From the NCBI RefSeq assembly GCF_964355755.1, contig NC_092675.1, positions 16,443,312 to 16,507,311 on the forward strand: a stretch of 64,000 nt of DNA, given 5' to 3'. Both the position numbers and the translations under genes were made by a program. Origin of the DNA: Antedon mediterranea (taxonomy: Eukaryota > Echinodermata > Crinoidea > Comatulida > Antedonidae). Shown here piece by piece: positions 21,917-36,900 of this stretch (positions are counted from its first letter, which is position 1; each line of letters starts with the position of its first letter). The notes under the pieces were generated by a model that was not told the origin of the DNA, searched no databases, and worked only from the letters and a program-made list of their open reading frames with translations.

Positions 21917-24900
21917 GTAATGTGAATCAAATGGTGACAGGATGCTAAGGTCATGCCTATGTCTACGTGGTAGCAAAGAAGACGTCAAAGAGCTTGATTT
22001 CAGACACTGCAACTTGAATTCAGTACCAGAAGAAGTCTATGAGTTTGAGCAAACCTTAGAAGAACTTTACTTGGACTCCAACAACATCAAAGATCTTACA
22101 GTTGTAAGTTTTATTAATAGTATTTAATATAATAAGCCATTGTAACGGAAGGAATCTGCTAAATATAGCCCAATTATTTTGGGGTTTTTATAAACAATTT
22201 TTTTGGGGAGGGTTCTTTGAAGGTGATTTTTTATTTTTTTTTTTTTGAGAGGAGAATATTGTACGTCGTTAACATTATTCAGTTTATTAAAGATGTATTG
22301 TCCCTTGAAACACAAAAAAATGAAGGTAAGAATATTCTAAATTTAAATTGGCCATATCAAAGTAATATTAAAGTTATTCACTTTCAGTCGAAAATTCGAG
22401 CCAAAAACATCAGGTTTACGTAATTAACAGCTAAATTAATTTGATTACATTTCGTCTGGAAAATTGTCACGAGCGAAAGTAAACAAAGATTTCAAACCAT
22501 AATTATACATTATGCATGATGCTAATTAGGATTGTTTACAACTCGTCAGGGTTGAGAAGGGTTTTTCACCGAAATCGCGAGGAAGTTTTATGATTATGCA
22601 TACAGAGTAGCCAAATAAGCACATTGCATTATGACTGGAAGTCAAAGTTATTTTTTTAACCAAAAAACGTCTGTATTTCAGTTAAATTTTTTTTTTTCCG
22701 ACTAATTTTTGGTGAAAGTTAATAACTATTATGATACTTCAAAATGACCCACTTTTTTTCGAAATCTTTTATTTTTTATTTTTTGGGAATTTGACAAAGG
22801 GACAATACAATTTACAATACAAATACAATACAAATTTTATTTCAAAATTTTATTTGAAAAAGGTTTTTTTTGGGTGGACTCTTTTACAGACACTTACAGT
22901 ATTTACAATAAAGGTGTTTAAGCAGATAATAGACCTATAATGTATTTAGATAATTGTTGACTGGTTGGTTGGCTCCACCCAATTATACACCCAGAAACAC
23001 CCAGTATAATTATATTTCTATAATAAATAATGGTTTATTTCATTATTTTGTGTCTGTTTTACATTATCAGTTATTAGTAGTTCAACAATATATCATTTCA
23101 TTTTTAACCATTTGGAATTGTTTTGTTTGTGTGTTCATTTTTATGGATTTACATTTTTTTTTATTTCAATGGTGTTGATATTTAATATTTTGCAATTTTT
23201 TTGTGTGTGAGATTTACTGTATTTATTACCTATTTGCTACTTCTGTAATTGTGGTCTAGAGCAGTAACTTTAAAATTAACCAGCATTACAATACCGCGCA
23301 CAATTTACCGCCGGCTTTCTTTTGCGTATTTTTTGTGTGGATATATTATTTCTGAACATGCTCAGAATTAATTTCTGACTGTTTTATATACAGTGACATA
23401 CAGTGTCAAATTACTGTTATTTTTTGCCTTTTTTTGGTGTTTATCCTTAATAAAATTCAGGAAAGTGATCGTGTGCGGCCCGCCCCTTCATAGATTCATA
23501 GACATCACGTACCATTCAGAGGCTTTGGTGGAGATACCTAAAATTATGCGAACAATTTAGTAGCATTATATATAGATGCCCTGCTTTGAATAAACTCCCC
23601 TTGAATAAACTCCCCCATAGAAGAACATCGTTTAGAATTAATCCATCCCCTGAAATAAACGCCTGCCACATGCATAATGATCCCAATGGTAATACAGTTA
23701 AGCTTTTTGGGCTATCCTGGAAAATCTTTTAATAATATATTTATTTGTTATTGCACTTGTATTTTTTATTTCCTAATAAATCATTGACCAAGCATTTTTA
23801 TAGATTTTTTACTGTATTTTATCACTTCTTGATACTAATTGTGTTATTCGAATAAATTACTTGATTAGTTTTTACTGTACTATTTTCTTACAAAAAGAAA
23901 AATAAATGTTCTTATTCATGGAGTGGTTTTTTCCTACTATATTTTAGTCTCTCTTTCATTGTCAACAATTGAAGAAATTCAGTATAAGTGATAATGAATT
24001 GTACGCAGTGCCCAGTGGAATTGCTAACTTGATTATCTTGCAACAGTTGGATCTCAGTAAAAATGGTGAGTTGTCTACAGCGAAATTACATTTACTTGAA
24101 TTGAATCTGTTTTTAATGTCTATCCCATAATAACATAACTCTTCAAATTCTAAAGCTCTGTCTACACTAGCAAACTTTATGTGACTGACAACAAAAAATG
24201 TGATGTACCCATACATGGACATGATGATGCCATATCACTACCATATTTTGGCATACAGTATCACTACCATATTTGGACACATCATGTCATGAACTAGTTT
24301 GATAGTTGTAGACAGAGCTTTAAAAGCATGGCAGATTTCCATTATAAAAAGGAATATAAAGTGTTCTTCTCTTTCAATGAAATGTTCTCCATTATTACTA
24401 ATGAACACAGACACATTTTTTGAATATTTCAAAGAACATTATTTTTTAGCTTGAAAAAAAACAACTACAAAATATAGGTGAAATATTGATACAACATATT
24501 ATTTTAATACATTTTTTTTAGGAATTGTTTCCATTCCTGACAATATCAAATGCTGTAAGAATTTATCGGTTATTGACCTTAGTGTTAATCCACTTGGAAA
24601 GTAAGTTGTTAATTTCCTTAATTTCAAACATTAAAATATTTTTTTATAATCTTTTTAAACAATATCAAAGTCATGTTTTGTTCAATAGCATTATTTTTGC
24701 TACATTGTACAATATAGATTTTAGATTGAAATGAAAGTTAAATTTCTATCACAGTAGATCTCAAAATATATAAGTAAAAAGCTAGATTAAGAGAGAATAG
24801 GCACACTTTAGTAAAAACATGCTGCTCCTTTGTCTGGGCTAATGAGTACAGTAGATTAGTAATGTCTAAACAATAAAGTTTTAACTACACTATACCTCTT

Positions 24901-27900
24901 TTGTGATATAAAGTATCCTTTTACGCGATCAATCGAAGTCGGTGCATCACATCACAATATGAAAATATCAATCCGCACGCGATGCATGTTGGGATTTATT
25001 ATAGCGGGCCGACCTACAATTATTAGAATCGACTTAAATTTCACATTTTTAACTTTTTAAAGACAAACAATCGCAATAGGTCCATATGGTATTTATTTTT
25101 ACATAAAATGTAGTGTGTGACTTTAAATTAGGAAAAAAAATAAATAAAATAATAAAAACAAAACAAGTTATGAATTATGAAAACATAGGCATATCATTTT
25201 TAGAAAATATTGCACTGGAACATTAAATGCTGCAATGTCATAGAGACTCATTATATTCATTCAAATTGTGAGACAGTTCAAGTTACTTCTTTACAAGTCA
25301 GCTATACACTTCAGCACATTTTATTAGTCAGTGTTGTAGACCCTAGGGAGATGTTAAGCAGTTTTAAATTACCTTTTGTATGCTACATATCTTAAGAACT
25401 GCAGAATGACCGTTTCAAAATGTTATAATTATATTGGCAGCTATGCAATTATTCTTAATAGTTCTTCGTATTACACTGGTCAAATTTATGCTGCTTTTAA
25501 ATATTTATAGCTTTACAGAATGTATCAGAATTATTCTGAAGGTTTTAAATTGAATTTTATAAAATGAATATAAATAATTTTATGTGAGAAACACATTTGT
25601 GGTAATTCAGATTTCATTTTATTATTATTTTCACGCCGCTGCTCTAGCCAGCTATGTCCCAGGAGGACATATTCATTAATTAGCTGTTTCATAGTGGTAG
25701 CTTTAGTATCTAAGACTGACAGTTTTGCGAATTTGTAAAATCGACTATAATTTATAGGTCCCAGCTGCTAGACCCAAAAAAACATTTGGGAAAAGAGAGT
25801 TTGATTTTAAATTCTCGCCCTTTGATTGGTTAACGCGAATCAACAGACTTGGGAAGAATTTTATCACTGAACCACCGTGAAGTCACGTTGTCTCTCGAGG
25901 GTATTCAGTTGCATGCCTACAGTATAGATTGAGGTCACACACAAATGGGCATGTGATTCATAATTAAACTATCTGTGATTTGTATGTAGTTTTGCGATTA
26001 AAGGACTTTTTAAATAATCAATCATAAATTAATCAAAAGAACAATGATTAATGTTAAAATGTCAAGCGGCGTTTTTTGTAAAAAATATTTCTTGTTTATA
26101 GTCTTATTTTATTTGTTCATTTTGTATTGTATGATGAGGTTATTATAATTAATTAATAAATAGTAGAGTAAAGAAGTATAGAATGTTGCATTAAATGACT
26201 TGATTGATGTTTGATTTTTTATTTTTTTATTTAATTTCCAGGTTACCAGAAGGATTTACCCATTTAACTAATTTAACTCAGTTGTACTTAAATGACACCA
26301 TTTTGAAGTACTTACCGGCAAACTTTGGTAAGCTCACCAAGCTCACCGTGTTGGAACTGCGAGAAAACCATCTTCGCTCTTTACCAAAGTAAGATTACAT
26401 TTGTTTTTTTGAATCAGCATTTCTCTACTGGCGGAAAAGGGCTTCATTACATATATTTTTTTTATCTTTTCAAATTTTATTTCAATTCACAATCAACAGC
26501 AGACTGGAATGATAAAACAAGACAAAAGATTATCGACAAGGTCTACAAGAACCAATTAAATACATTTCTTAATTTTGGATTTAAATAAAGATAAACAATT
26601 AAAGAAAATATCAATAGTGGAGTCAAAGGAATTAAGTATCTCCATACTGTTCCAACTATAGGAATTAGTTACGATTCCATTTTGTGTTCATTCTTAAATA
26701 CCTTTGCTGTGTGCCAAGCATTAATTAAAACTATTTGATTCATCAGTAGATGTTTGATCTTTAAACTTAAGAGAAGAGTTTTGTAAATCTTCAAACTTTT
26801 TTATTTTCTGTAGGACGATTAGCAAGTTAACAGAGTTAGAGAGACTAGACATTGGCAGTAACGAATTCAGAGAATTAGTAAGTGTAAAAACTGAAACAAA
26901 AAATTCTGATAATTTAGTACTGTTTTATGATGTAATAAAATAAGAAAATGCTGTATTAACTTGGAATTTATAAAAAATCTCAAGTTTCTGTCAGAGTAAA
27001 TAAATAATAATAAGATTCTTTCAAAAAAGATATTTGACTGAAGAGATGTGCTCAGAATTTGTCAAACATTATTGATAGCTGTTCCTTATGTGCTCTAATA
27101 TTGAGATGCATGCTTTTATGCTATCATAGAACAACGAGAAGCTGAGTGAGCATGCTCGGTGAACCTGCTTCACTCAGGTCATTTCCATATATAATGGCTC
27201 TGATTTTAAGGTTCATACAATTTATAACAATAACAACTGTAACTTGTAATCGATAAAGCCTATAGAGCTATACTTTTGGTATATTTTATTTAATAATATT
27301 GTTCTATTATTACTATTTCAGGCTAAAGAAGTCGGATCTCTTACCAAGTTAACAGAATTGTGGATTGATGCAAATAAAATTACAGTTCTTCCTGAAGTAA
27401 GTACAGAAATTCTTGTACTAACATTGTTTATTTCAAAATGATATTGTTATTATTAAAATGTATTATTTATATATTGATAGCTGTTCCTTATGCTCTCTAA
27501 AGATTGAGATGCATGCTTTTATGCTATCATAGAACAATGAGATGTCTATTGAGCAGCTCAGTGAACCTGCTTCACTCAGGTCATTTCAAGGTTTATGGCA
27601 CTGATTTTAAGGTTCATACATTTTTTAACTAAGAAGAAATATTACATACAATGTGTATGTACCATTTCTTTTTTTTGTATTGCCATACTGTAGTCCTAAA
27701 AGTCTTAACTTTGTAAACATGAAATTTAGTAACTTATCACTACAAAAAACAATTTATCTACAGTGAGCTGATTTTCCTGCCATACATTATAAGAGAGATT
27801 CGATAAATACTAATCTCACATCTTCCAGCCAAAGCCATTACACAATCTAAATGAACACCTTAGTAGGCTATTTACTGCTAAGTAGTTTTTTTACTCTGGC

Positions 27901-30900
27901 TCTGCAACGTAGAATAGGAGGATCCCATATGTATGTATGCATTTATCACCTGATTTTTCTAACTTTTGTAACTTTTTTTGTAGGGTCTTGGTGGCCTAAC
28001 AAGTCTAACCTTTTTCGATGCTTCCTGCAACCGTCTTGAGTACCTACCAGCAGATATACAAAACTGGGAATCACTGACAGATCTTCACCTTTCAAAGAAT
28101 TATTTACAAGAACTTCCAGAAAACCTAGGTATGGTTATTGTCTTATCTTAAAAACCCTTTTATTACCAGTTTTCTAATAGGACCATATCAACATCTCTTT
28201 AGTGAGTGAGTGGCCAAGCGGTTAAGACAGTGGAACCGTAATTACGTAGCCATAACATCGGCAGGGGTTCGAGGCTCACTCACTCCATGGTTCTGGTGGT
28301 AAAACGAGTCTTCTCGGATAAGGATTATACACCGTAGGTCCAGTGTACACATCTAGCTCGTGTGCACTTTAAAGAATCTAGTACATCTTTCGAGACTAGT
28401 AGGGGGTTACCCCGATGTATTAGTACATCACAGCCACTGATCACCAACTGGGCCCTCTGGGAGACCAGTCTTTGACTGAAAAGGTTACCCAGTATAAATA
28501 TATATTTCTATCAATTTATTAAATGCTGCAAGCACACTGTCAATTATTGTTTTGTTGCTTTTAAACAGTAAGCTATACTTGACATACAGTATGATTTCTT
28601 TCGGTAATGTAACAAAGTCTATGTTCTACTGTTCTGTATAAATATAAATATGTACATAGTTGTTTCATCATGTTTTAATATAAAAACTCAAGATGGTTAT
28701 CTACAGAGCCTCTGTTTTACGTACCCTGAATTTATGTTTCCTGGATATTACATACGTTTAAAATAACCGATGACGTCATCATTTTCTTACATTGAGGGCG
28801 CAATTTAACAACAAACACAAAGCCATGCCATGGCTGTGTGAGACAAGCTACACACGTGCATTCCCCCTACAGCAGCGACTGTTTTTATTGATAGAAAATA
28901 TAACACTTTATTTAAACATCGCACAGCCTGTATATACTGTACTTTTCTAGATAGTCTAGGCAAGGCCTAGCTAGTGACCACTGCATGCTGTACAGTAAAG
29001 TAGGCAAACACGGCAGCCTTTTTAGCTACGATCTACGTATTTGGGGGTCAATTTAAGGCCAACCTGGATTTCACGAATCCCATGTTTTATGTATGCCTTT
29101 TGGTCCCGTACCATACGTAAAATGAAGGTTCAACTGTAAAGGCAAAAGTTAAGTTAAGCAGATAACTGAAATAAATACCAAACACCTACCGATCAATCAA
29201 TACTAATAAGATTGTATTTATTGTATTTTTTAAAGATTTTTTAAGCGTTTAGGAAACTGTGTATATTTTATTATTTGATATTATTTTTTATAGGTAAACT
29301 GAGTCGGCTTAAAACATTAAAAGTTGATGAGAATGAACTTGCCTTTCTTCCATTCTCAATCGGTGGTTTAGTATCTATTGAGGAGCTCATTCTAAGCTGC
29401 AATGACTTAGAAGAATTACCACCAAGTATAGGCCTTCTTCGCCAGCTTTCACATCTGAATGTTGACGAGAATCTTCTAGCCTACATTCCACCAGAGGTAA
29501 TTGTAAACCCTTGATAAATTTCCAAGGAGTGTTCACATGTTTTCACTTACAGCTTGTGATTCTGTATAGTAAAATTGTGTTAAAAAAATTGTTTACAAAA
29601 GGCCAGTTCAACATTTTGGTGCAAAATTTTGGTATTGTTTCTTCACCAGATTTTTTTACCAGCACAACTCAAGATCATAACTATGTGGCAGCCTAGCTAG
29701 ACCTAGCCATACACTACATTTGCATTATGTAAAGTCGTATGTTTGTAAAATGTATAAACAGAAGAGAATGAAAATATTGCAAGATTTGCATTTTTTGCCA
29801 TCAATTTCTTGACGCGACCCATAGATTTTATTTCCCATGTCCTAATGAGCCACTTTTCCATAGATGTCCAATTTTACTTACATTGTTATCAAGTTTAAAG
29901 TTTTGTCTACACTATCAAACTTTATGTGACAAAAAAATGTCATGTGCCCATATTTGGACATGATGATGTTATATCCATATTTGGGTATATCACTACCATA
30001 TTTGGGCACATATTTTTTGTCAAACTAATTTAATAGACAGAGACAGAGCTTTAGATTCTATTAATCTTATCCAACAGCTTGGTAGCTGTAATCATATAAC
30101 AGTGTTATCATTACGTTCAAATCGTTTAAAGACCGTTCCTGATGAGCTAGGCCGTTTATCCCGTATGACTGTACTTAACCTAAGTGATAACCGGTTACTC
30201 TACTTACCGTTCAGTTTCACTAAACTTAAATCTATTCAAGCTTTGTGGTTGGCAGAAAATCAGGTAATTTGTTTTCAATTTTATAATAATAATAATAATA
30301 AGAGAGTGTTTGTACATTTGTTCCTTATACAAATTTGTTCTATTGCATACATCCATACACATGGGGTATTAAAATGACCATCTAGGAAGATTTTTGGATG
30401 CTAGTCAAGTCGCCCCATCGCAAAGTCGCCCCATACAAAGTCGCCCCTTACACAGTCGCCCCATCGCAAAGTCGCCCCAAAACAAAGTCGCCCCGACACA
30501 GTCGCCCCATCGCAAAGTCGACCCATCGCAAAGTCGCCCCAACGCAAAGTCGCCCCATCGCAAAGTCGCCCCATCACAAAGTCGCCCTATCGCAAAGTCG
30601 CCCAAAACGTTAAAAAATAGTTTACAAGTGCGTAAAATGTCGCAATGATACACAAAATAACACGGAACGTGTAGGCATAAAAGGGGAAGCCCCGCCATGT
30701 AGTCTCAGGTCACACGATCGGCACGCACCCCCATCATCAGAGTGGAAACCCCGACTAATCACTCAGCGGTCGCACTAACGTGCTATAGCTTACCAGCAGA
30801 GGGAAACCCCGTAATTACTCCGCCGTTGTCGCACTACAACTCACCATTCTGAAGATGGGGAAACCCCGCCGGAGTTTTACGATGATATCAGTCGCGTTCG

Positions 30901-33900
30901 AAATCGGTCGCGTTTAATTTTGGTCGCGATAAAATGATGTTATACGATCTAGATTATTTTTACTTTGGTCGATGAATATTTATTGTTATTATTAGGCCTA
31001 TATTAATAATTGATTTTTGTTTTTATTTTACAGGTCAGTAGGATGGGAAAGATGTGTGCCTTAAAAAAATGACAATTTGTAAACATAGTTTAAGATTATA
31101 GTATTATCCAGCATAATGTCATTTGACAGTACATAATTATTTAAATGTGAAATATTTTATAGGAAACGTAGACTGCGTCTGTGTCTTTTATTTTATATGC
31201 AACAAATTACGTAAAACAATTTATTTATAAACATTCAGTTTACTATTATTATACATAGTATTACAATGGACATTGATTGTAAGCCTGGAAAGGCAATCCC
31301 ATCATTATATCAATTATAAAATTGCATCATATCACCACTATATGTCGTAAATGACGTGCGTGTGTGTATTCGTCGTACGTATTATTCCGTGCCTCTTCAC
31401 TGTCTTGTTTAATTTAAAATTAAATATACACCCGATATGAGGATATTTATTAGGCATGTTAATTAGAATGTTCTAAAACCAAAAGGGTTGAGAAGAATTT
31501 CTTCAGTAAAATGATCATTGTGCTGTTGAATAAAAGGCGACTCGCTATCTGAAACATTCTCTGAAACCAATCGGAGCTGCGCCTTCTGGTATCTGTTTCC
31601 TCACAGCTGCTACGTCTTTCTGCTGACCGTCGGGGATTCCCCTTTTTAAAAAACACGCACACGATACTGTACGATGGTTTTTCCATGGTCAAAATGTAGC
31701 GTTTTAAATTTTACTAAAATACCTGCATGTAAAACAATCATATCGGCGATGAAATCCTTTTTTTTTCCTTCATTTTGAAAAGTCATTATAAAAGTAAGAC
31801 ACATAACTTGTCAATAAATGCAAAATGATCAATAAGTAGCCTATAACACTCATTGTCTTACAACACTGTTTTACAACTCATTGTCTTACAAATCTATACG
31901 AAGGCCTACACATTTATACATTTATTATATTATCCTAAAAAATGAGCTGGTATCCAGGCGTAGGTTGAAGAAAGATTCGTAATTGTGGCTCTGGTAACTA
32001 ATTTAACATTTTCGAAACTATAAATCAGGGATAATCTTTTTAGAACTTTCAAACAAGGGACTATTTTTTTAATGATTTTTAAAAAGCACTTCACTCCATT
32101 AAAACCTGTAAAATAAAAATTTTATGTATATAATAAGATAAAAATTGTAATGTAGGCCTATACGACATTTAGCGCGACCAAAGTAACAAACGCAATCGAT
32201 ATCAAACGCAACCGATATGAAACAGCGTACTACTACGGCGGCGCTTCATAATCATACCGAAATAAAACCGTGGGCGACTTTGCGATGGGGCGACTTTGCG
32301 ATGGGGCGACTCTGCGTTGGGGCGACTTTGCGCTGGGGCGACTTTGTAATTGGGCGACTTTGCGATGGGGCGACTGTGCCTGGGCGACTTTGTTTTGGGG
32401 CGACTTTGCGATGGGGCGACTTTGTATTGGGCGACTTTGTATGGGGCGACTTTGCGATGGGGCGACTTGACTGGATCCCCTACTACCTTATTCTGCCTCC
32501 CAATAAATTTTTTTCTACCTCCCAATTATGTATGCATACCTGTGCGCAATTCAGCCCAGTTGCTAGTTTCAGGTTATTCCCCTGTATTTTTATATTTATT
32601 TATAATTATTTGTGTACTTTCAGTCTAAACCTTTGTTACAACTGCAATCAGACTTCATACCAGAAAGAGGCTACAAGGTGTTGACATGCTTCTTGTTTCC
32701 ACAGCAACCAAAGGCTCCAGAAGAAGGTAGTATATTCATTGTTTATCTCTCTTCTCTGTGGACTCATTGTGCATATACCATATACCCTCATGTATAATCC
32801 CACTTCGGGTCTAATTTCATCCCCTATTTTATGTCTGATTTCACAAACAGGCATGTCCCCGCATATAGTCCCATTGTTAACTTTTGGTCTGGACGATGTA
32901 GGCCTCTAAATAGCCAGTTCATATGAGTTTGTACAAGAAATGCTTACCAATCCCACACCCCCAAGGCCAACTTATGGGTCCTAATGGGGTGGGATTATAT
33001 CAGAGGATATACGGTAAGTACTAATAAGTAAGCCATCTACTGAATTTATTATTATTTCTTTTGCGAGAAAGGTTAAGATTTCCTATAATTTGAATATAAT
33101 TACAGTATGATAGGTAAAAAGTTTCTTAACACAGCCTGTTTTTTTAAATTTTTATTTTATTTTGGTTTTTTTTGTTCAATATTTAATATTGTTTCTTTTT
33201 ACGTTGTTTATTAGTTATACATTGGAGTACGTACAAAGGTAATAAACATGAAATGTAAAGTTAGTTTATGTTTCACTATATGCATGCAATTATTAGTGTT
33301 GTAATACTTTATCAACACTGGCCTAGCACAGAAAATTTTGCTTAACAAGGTCTCTTTCAGGTCTGGTATGACAACACTTGACCAAATTAGTTTAACCATG
33401 GTTTAACTTCTGTAGTGCAGCCTGTCTTGGCAACATTCATATCAAGCTTCAATACAATACAGGCAACCCCTCTCCTGCATGGTTCTACTAGAATTTACCT
33501 TTACATGTCTTTTTACCATCCCTGGCTTAGCTTTTCTTTAAACAAATATTCTTACAAACATGTCATCTATCTCGGATTGACTAAATATATTTTCAATAAA
33601 TAATTTTTATAATAATTTTAACGCTGCTATACAAGTAAAATATTTCTAGTTCTATACATAGTTTTACTTTACCTATGCATATATTCAATTTTCAAAAAAT
33701 TGTGGATGGTCTCCTTGACTACTGTTGAAAATCGGCCGAGAGTGATAGGGATAAGATTAGTAAAAGGAGGTGTTGCTTACCTTTCTGTTTGGTCTAGCCT
33801 CCTTTGTTGCACTCATAATATTTAATCTCTTGAGACACACAGTGGAGTGCTTATCGCAATCTAATCCGATTCATGGTGTCTGTGTTTGTTAGTCGGTGAC

Positions 33901-36900
33901 ATGTAAAGCAGCTATCTATCGCTACCATACAGTAGGATACCTGGTAGTAGTAGTAGCAGCGTTAAGTGTTTTGTATGCTCATGTGCTGAATCCAAATCCA
34001 AGAAGAGAGCGCTGCTCTCTCCGGTAGCCTTGTACATGACCTTGGGTCACGCGATGAGCTGAACCATTATCAGGAGGGGTATTTCACTACACTACATTCC
34101 CACTGCAAGAAATATATATATATTAAATAAATTTGCAGGCATAGGGAAAGTCTAAATTATGTAGTGATATACTGAACCTAATTAATTTATTATAAACTGT
34201 TATAATTTCTGACCAGCATCTTTTTATAACCTATTTAATTTCAGAAATAAGATTTAAAGAATTATGCTTGGTTCCCACTAGAGAGACAACACAAGGATGT
34301 AACGCAACATAAGTTAGTTGACCAATCACAAGCGATGAAGTATTGGTCAACACACTTGCATTACGTCCTAGTGAGAACCAAGCTTTAGAATGTATTCTGT
34401 TTATGACCCTAGTAAATTACACAAAATATCATCATCATATTGTCTGCAGTTTTGTCATCATATTAGTTCTTCGTCGTCATAATGATAATTGGCTTGTGTT
34501 TTACCAGTCATTGTTTGTTTAGTCTAGTTTATCCTCAACATTATGGTTATCATCAATATCACTAACCATCAACACAAACACAGTTGCAGTGAACAAATAG
34601 ATCATATTCATTTTCTTTTGAGTTCATATGTTTTTACAGTATATAGCAGGTAGATGATTTGTAGTGTTAAAATTAAATACACTGGTAATCGTATATTTTT
34701 ACATTAGATTACATACTTTACATCATAGGTAGTTGTTAGGCTTGTTTTAATCAAAAGTATAGCTGAGCTTCAAAGATGCTTGCTTAGCAATCCCAGTCTC
34801 CTAGGTTCAAATCCCAGAATTTTTCTCCTGAAAAATGGCACCCCATCCTTAGCTGTGTATGAGTAGTTTTGTTTCCAATCTTGTTAATTGGCCATTGCTG
34901 TTGCCTGTACTGTATGTAATTATTACAGAGATAGTATTCAGAGGCTGAGTCACATCACAGTTAACATGTGACATGCAAGTCAAGTTTGCTTGAGATACGC
35001 AAGACTTGGCATATGCTCACATGATACTGATTATTATATTTTTGTTATGCATTTTACAGATCTTTTTTTTTTACTATATTTAATAATGTTATTGTAATGT
35101 CTGATTTATATACATTTTCCTATCCTTTGCAGTGCTTTATGCTGTATGTGTTTAGAGCTAAGCTGAAGATTTTCCGTGCCATTTACCTCCATTAATATTT
35201 CTCATAATTTTAAAACTATTTACCCAGTATATTTTTGGTATAGATGGATATGTAAAAAGCACATGTTTTTGAAGCAGAACATTTTAATTACTGTATTTTA
35301 TATCTTTTTCCTTTAATTTTTTTCTTTTATATGAATAAGAATAGGTATTTTAAATATATTGTTGTTGAGTTCTGAAAACATACTAAGGTTATTTACAATC
35401 AAAAGCTGTTTCATTAAATGCTAGAAGTGGCACTGTAGCTTGTGGCATGCTTTCCTGCCACAAGGGCATTGGTTCAATTCTGAGCCTATTTACATACCTA
35501 GGATTTGAGTTGTACTAGTGGCATCAACAACTTTTAAGTTTAATGGTTAAGGAGGGAACTGCACACAATAGACATACAGGGAATCAAGCCTCTTTTGACC
35601 TTGATTCTGGTGGTAGAAAAAGTCTTCATGGATAAGGAATTTTAACTGGATATCCAGTGTACACATCTGGCTCATGTTCACTTTAAATAACCTTTCAGAA
35701 GAGTAGGGTATACTAGTCTATTTGAAATTCCTTAATTGAGGATGAATATTATGAAACAAACAAGCTTGTACTATCAATGTTGACAGATCATGGGATATGT
35801 CTCATCTTGTAATGTGTATTGTATGAGATTAATTAACGCTTTGATAATATTTTAATCTATTACTACCACTTTGTATATGGAGAATTAATTAATTAGCTGT
35901 GTTTATTTTGTTTGTTTAGATATATACATGAGTGATGCTGAGAGCTTCCATGCATCCGTCTGGGAACAGAAACGTCTTTCAAGTATGAAAATAGCATTTG
36001 ATGTGGCAGAGGTAGATAGTCAGGTATGTTATGTATGGAAATGATACATTACCCTGCTACAGTACCGCTACACACAATAGGGATCTTTCCAATTGCTAGG
36101 ACCTAGAACCTACATACCGTAAAAACCTCAAGCCCATCTCAAAAAGAAGCCACTTTCTTAGGTTTGCAAAAATAATCAAAAACTTCTTTTCAATATAGTA
36201 TTTCTTTTATTGAACCTTGTAAATAGAATTTCTGTTGACGTATATATGTGAACTTTATTCAATCAATCGTACATTCTTTTGGTATTATAATAGTAACCAT
36301 AATAACGTGTATTTACAGTATGTATCTTTGTACATGACAATAAAGAGTAACTTAAGACTCAACATTTTGCAAGATTGAAAAGCTGGTTAAAACACAAACT
36401 TTAGCATCTTTGTCATATTTTACATTTCATATGTATTTTCATCATTACTGCAATAATCACCATGTAGTGAAAATTTGAGAAAACCTAAATAAATCCAATT
36501 TAACCTCTTTCCAATATAACTTTTGTTTATTTTTTTTTATTTAAGATTCAGGTTAGAAAAAGGTCACCAAACCCATATCCAAAGGAATCTGGGAAAACTC
36601 TGAAGAAATCTGTGCCAAACGGAGACGTGTCCGACTTTGAACGTCCTACTGTAAGATATTATGCATTATGATTGAGTTGTGCCATGATAAGTCTTTGCGA
36701 GGGAGTGGAGTTTATTTTAATAAACAGTACTGGAATTAGACAAGATTTGATCCCTTGACCCTGGAGGGATCAGTAGTTGGAAATCTTAACCACCTAAGCT
36801 ACTACATTTTACTATGTTATGTTCTTAATTTGTTTATTATTTTACTATTATTTAGAGGAGACATAGAAATAGCAACTCTCATCATAAAGACAAGTCTGCT

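Noticed and set aside
28680-29115. Possible inverted-repeat element (GTTTTACGTACCCTG near 28,710 and CGTACCATACGTAAAATG near 29,107)
   Set aside because: Only a short weak match with no clear ends or target duplication.
30394-30698. Open frames of the [10 protein letters not shown] and [14 protein letters not shown] type, with mirror copies at 32202-32684
   Set aside because: They are translations of the short tandem motif in the arms of the fold-back element, not genes.
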